64,000 nt of DNA from Microbacterium lacus. GTDB lineage: Bacteria; Actinomycetota; Actinomycetes; Actinomycetales; Microbacteriaceae. The notes under the pieces were generated by a model that had not been told where the DNA came from, did no database searches, and saw only the letters and a program-made list of their open reading frames with translations. How positions within the stretch are numbered: position 1 is the stretch's first letter; each line of letters starts with the position of its first letter. The stretch is from assembly GCF_002812805.1 (NCBI RefSeq), contig NZ_NMUM01000037.1:27579-91578 (forward strand), written 5' to 3'. A program made the position numbers and the translations under genes. Below, in pieces: positions 62,603-64,000 of this stretch.

Positions 62603-63984
62603 GTGGTGTATCGGTGATCGTGTGATCCCTCGTGTCGAGGTCAGGCTGTGAGGGCCCGAAGGTCGGGTTCGATCACCTCCTCTGTGGTGGGTTCGCCGAC
62701 GCGGCGTGCGGCGGCGAGGGCGTCGAGGCCGAGGTAGCGGCGTTGCTCGGCCCACTCGTCGTGTTGCTCGGCGAGGACGGCGCCGACGAGCCGGATGATC
62801 GCGTCGCGGTTCGGGAAGATGCCCACGACGTCGGTGCGGCGGCGGATCTCCCGGTTGAGGCGTTCGTTCGGATTGTTGGACCAGATCTGCCGCCAGATGC
62901 TCTTCGGGAACGCGGTGAACGCGAGGATCTCCTCACGTGCGGCCTCGAGGTGCTCGAACGACCTGGGGAGCTTGTGCTCGAGCGCGTCCAGGACGCGGTC
63001 GAACTGGGCGTGCACGGACTCCGCGTCGGGCTGGTCGAAAACCGTGCCCAGCAGGGTCTTCACCCATGGCCACGAGGACTTTGGGGTCACGCTCATCAGG
63101 TTCGCCGCGTAGTGGGTTCTGCACCTCTGCCAGGACCCGCCGACGGTCGCGCCGATCGCTGCGACCAGACCTGCGTGTGCGTCGGACGTGACGAGCTTCA
63201 CGCCGGTCAGGCCTCTCGCGACGAGGTCGCGCCAGAACGTCAGCCAGCCGGCGCCGTCTTCGGTCGAGTTGACTTGCAGACCGAGGATCTCGCGGTAGCC
63301 GTCGGCGTTCACGCCGGTCGCGACCAGCACCGCGACCTTCACGACCCGGCCGCCCTCGCGGACCTTCATGGTGAGCGCGTCGGCGGCGACGAACGAGTAC
63401 GGGCCGGCGTCCAACGGCCGGGTGCGGAACGCGGTCACCTGCTCGTCAAGGTCGCGCGCCATCTCCGACACCTGCGACTTCGACAGCCCGGTGATCCCGA
63501 GGGTCTTCACCAGGTCATCCATCCGACGGGTGGACACGCCGAGGAGGTAGCTGGTCGCGACCACGGTGGTCAGTGCGGCCTCCGCGCGGCGGCGGCGTTC
63601 CAGCAGCCACTCCGGGAAGTAGGTGCCCTGCCGGAGCTTGGGGATCTTCACGTCGATGGTCCCGGCGCGGGTGTCGAAGTCGCGGTGGCGGTAACCGTTG
63701 CGACGGTTCACCCTGTCGTCGCTGATCGTGCCGTAAGCGGCGCCGCAGATCTGGTCCGCGTCCGCGGATAGCAGCTGGTTGATGAACGTGCCGAGCATCT
63801 CCCGCAGCAGATCGGGAGACGCCTGCGCGAGGTGGTCTTCGAGGAAGCGGGCAGGGTCGATATCGTGGGGTGAGACGGTCATCGTCGGGGTCCTTTCGAG
63901 ATGGATGTGAAGAGTTCTCTCGAAGGATCACGCGGTGACCGTCGCTACGTCCGCAGCGACACGGTCACCCGATCCGTACACCAC
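62603..63984 (-). mobile_element. IS256-family insertion sequence
   Basis: A 1.38-kb element with one transposase gene. The ends both read GTGGTGTA inward: 62603-62610 on the + strand and 63977-63984 as its reverse complement, with a gapped match beyond (TCGGTGATCGTGT against TCGGGTGACCGTGT). The 8 bp outside each end (62595-62602 and 63985-63992) are not the same, so no clear target duplication is seen. Confidence 0.85.
62641..63882 (-). CDS. IS256-family transposase
   Basis: A 413-residue DDE transposase, full length for the family. It has the start LREMLGTFINQLLSADADQICGAAYG, the first catalytic Asp in FVAADALTMKVREGG, the second in KLVTSDAHAGLVAAIGA and the Glu in NNPNERLNREIRRRTDVVGIFPN. 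No frameshift or stop interrupts it, so it may be active. ATG at 63882 has GGACC upstream. Confidence 0.95.
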   Translation of the reverse strand: MTVSPHDIDPARFLEDHLAQASPDLLREMLGTFINQLLSADADQICGAAYGTISDDRVNRRNGYRHRDFDTRAGTIDVKIPKLRQGTYFPEWLLERRRRAEAALTTVVATSYLLGVSTRRMDDLVKTLGITGLSKSQVSEMARDLDEQVTAFRTRPLDAGPYSFVAADALTMKVREGGRVVKVAVLVATGVNADGYREILGLQVNSTEDGAGWLTFWRDLVARGLTGVKLVTSDAHAGLVAAIGATVGGSWQRCRTHYAANLMSVTPKSSWPWVKTLLGTVFDQPDAESVHAQFDRVLDALEHKLPRSFEHLEAAREEILAFTAFPKSIWRQIWSNNPNERLNREIRRRTDVVGIFPNRDAIIRLVGAVLAEQHDEWAEQRRYLGLDALAAARRVGEPTTEEVIEPDLRALTA

Positions 63985-64000
63985 CTTGCCGGACGCCACC

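Overview
The window is chromosomal DNA from a high-GC actinobacterium, most likely a Microbacteriaceae member close to Microbacterium. The grounds are strong GAC/GCC/CTC codon use, frequent GTG starts, many genes with no Shine-Dalgarno but a TANNNT box 6-7 nt before the start (leaderless), a DUF222/HNH (13E12-type) gene with a LexA-like box, and family-typical blocks (xerD-parA-scpA-scpB-rluB-tyrA-cmk-der; gluABCD). I could not place the 16S by comparison, so the genus is an inference.

Layout. 0-14.8 kb is an accessory-like stretch of metabolic and stress genes: a WS/DGAT-type acyltransferase diverging from an amidase plus asparaginase-like pair, an AlkC-like DNA glycosylase, two DUF1801 copies (the second broken) flanking a beta-helix lipoprotein, a monooxygenase-fold/FMN-reductase pair, tRNA-Pro(GGG), GNAT, YhhN and S4 proteins, the DUF222/HNH gene, and a VOC/MarR pair with twin operators. 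14.8-33.7 kb is a leftward housekeeping block: NUDIX-NYN, der, cmk, tyrA, rluB, scpB, scpA, parA, xerD, NUDIX, pyrG, recN, nadK, tlyA, a small ORF, a HAD phosphatase and a TPR protein carrying a 36-bp coding minisatellite. A rightward photolyase-related gene without cysteines interrupts it. 33.7-39.3 kb is a leftward rrn operon (promoter, 16S, tRNA-free spacer, 23S, 5S, terminator).

39.6-44.6 kb holds a CoA-transferase family III gene, DUF4184, tyrS and a SatD-family regulator with a membrane partner and two matching palindromic operators. 44.6-52.7 kb is a leftward arginine cluster, argC-J-B-D-F-(acyltransferase-like membrane protein)-argH, with argG and argR absent. It carries several short palindromic repeats, some inside genes. 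53-58.9 kb has an NAD-dependent epimerase-like gene with a damaged start, an AAA ATPase, and pheST. 59-62.4 kb is a glutamate-type ABC importer (gluABCD order). At the right edge an IS256-family element has cut a TrmH/SpoU RNA methyltransferase gene.

The points most worth follow-up are the twin SatD operators, the cysteine-free photolyase-related protein, the repeat insertion read in frame inside argC, the 22-bp duplication around a palindromic element at the argC/argJ junction, and the SOS-like box lying over the start of the leaderless DUF222/HNH gene. I found no CRISPR array, prophage or recognisable defence island.
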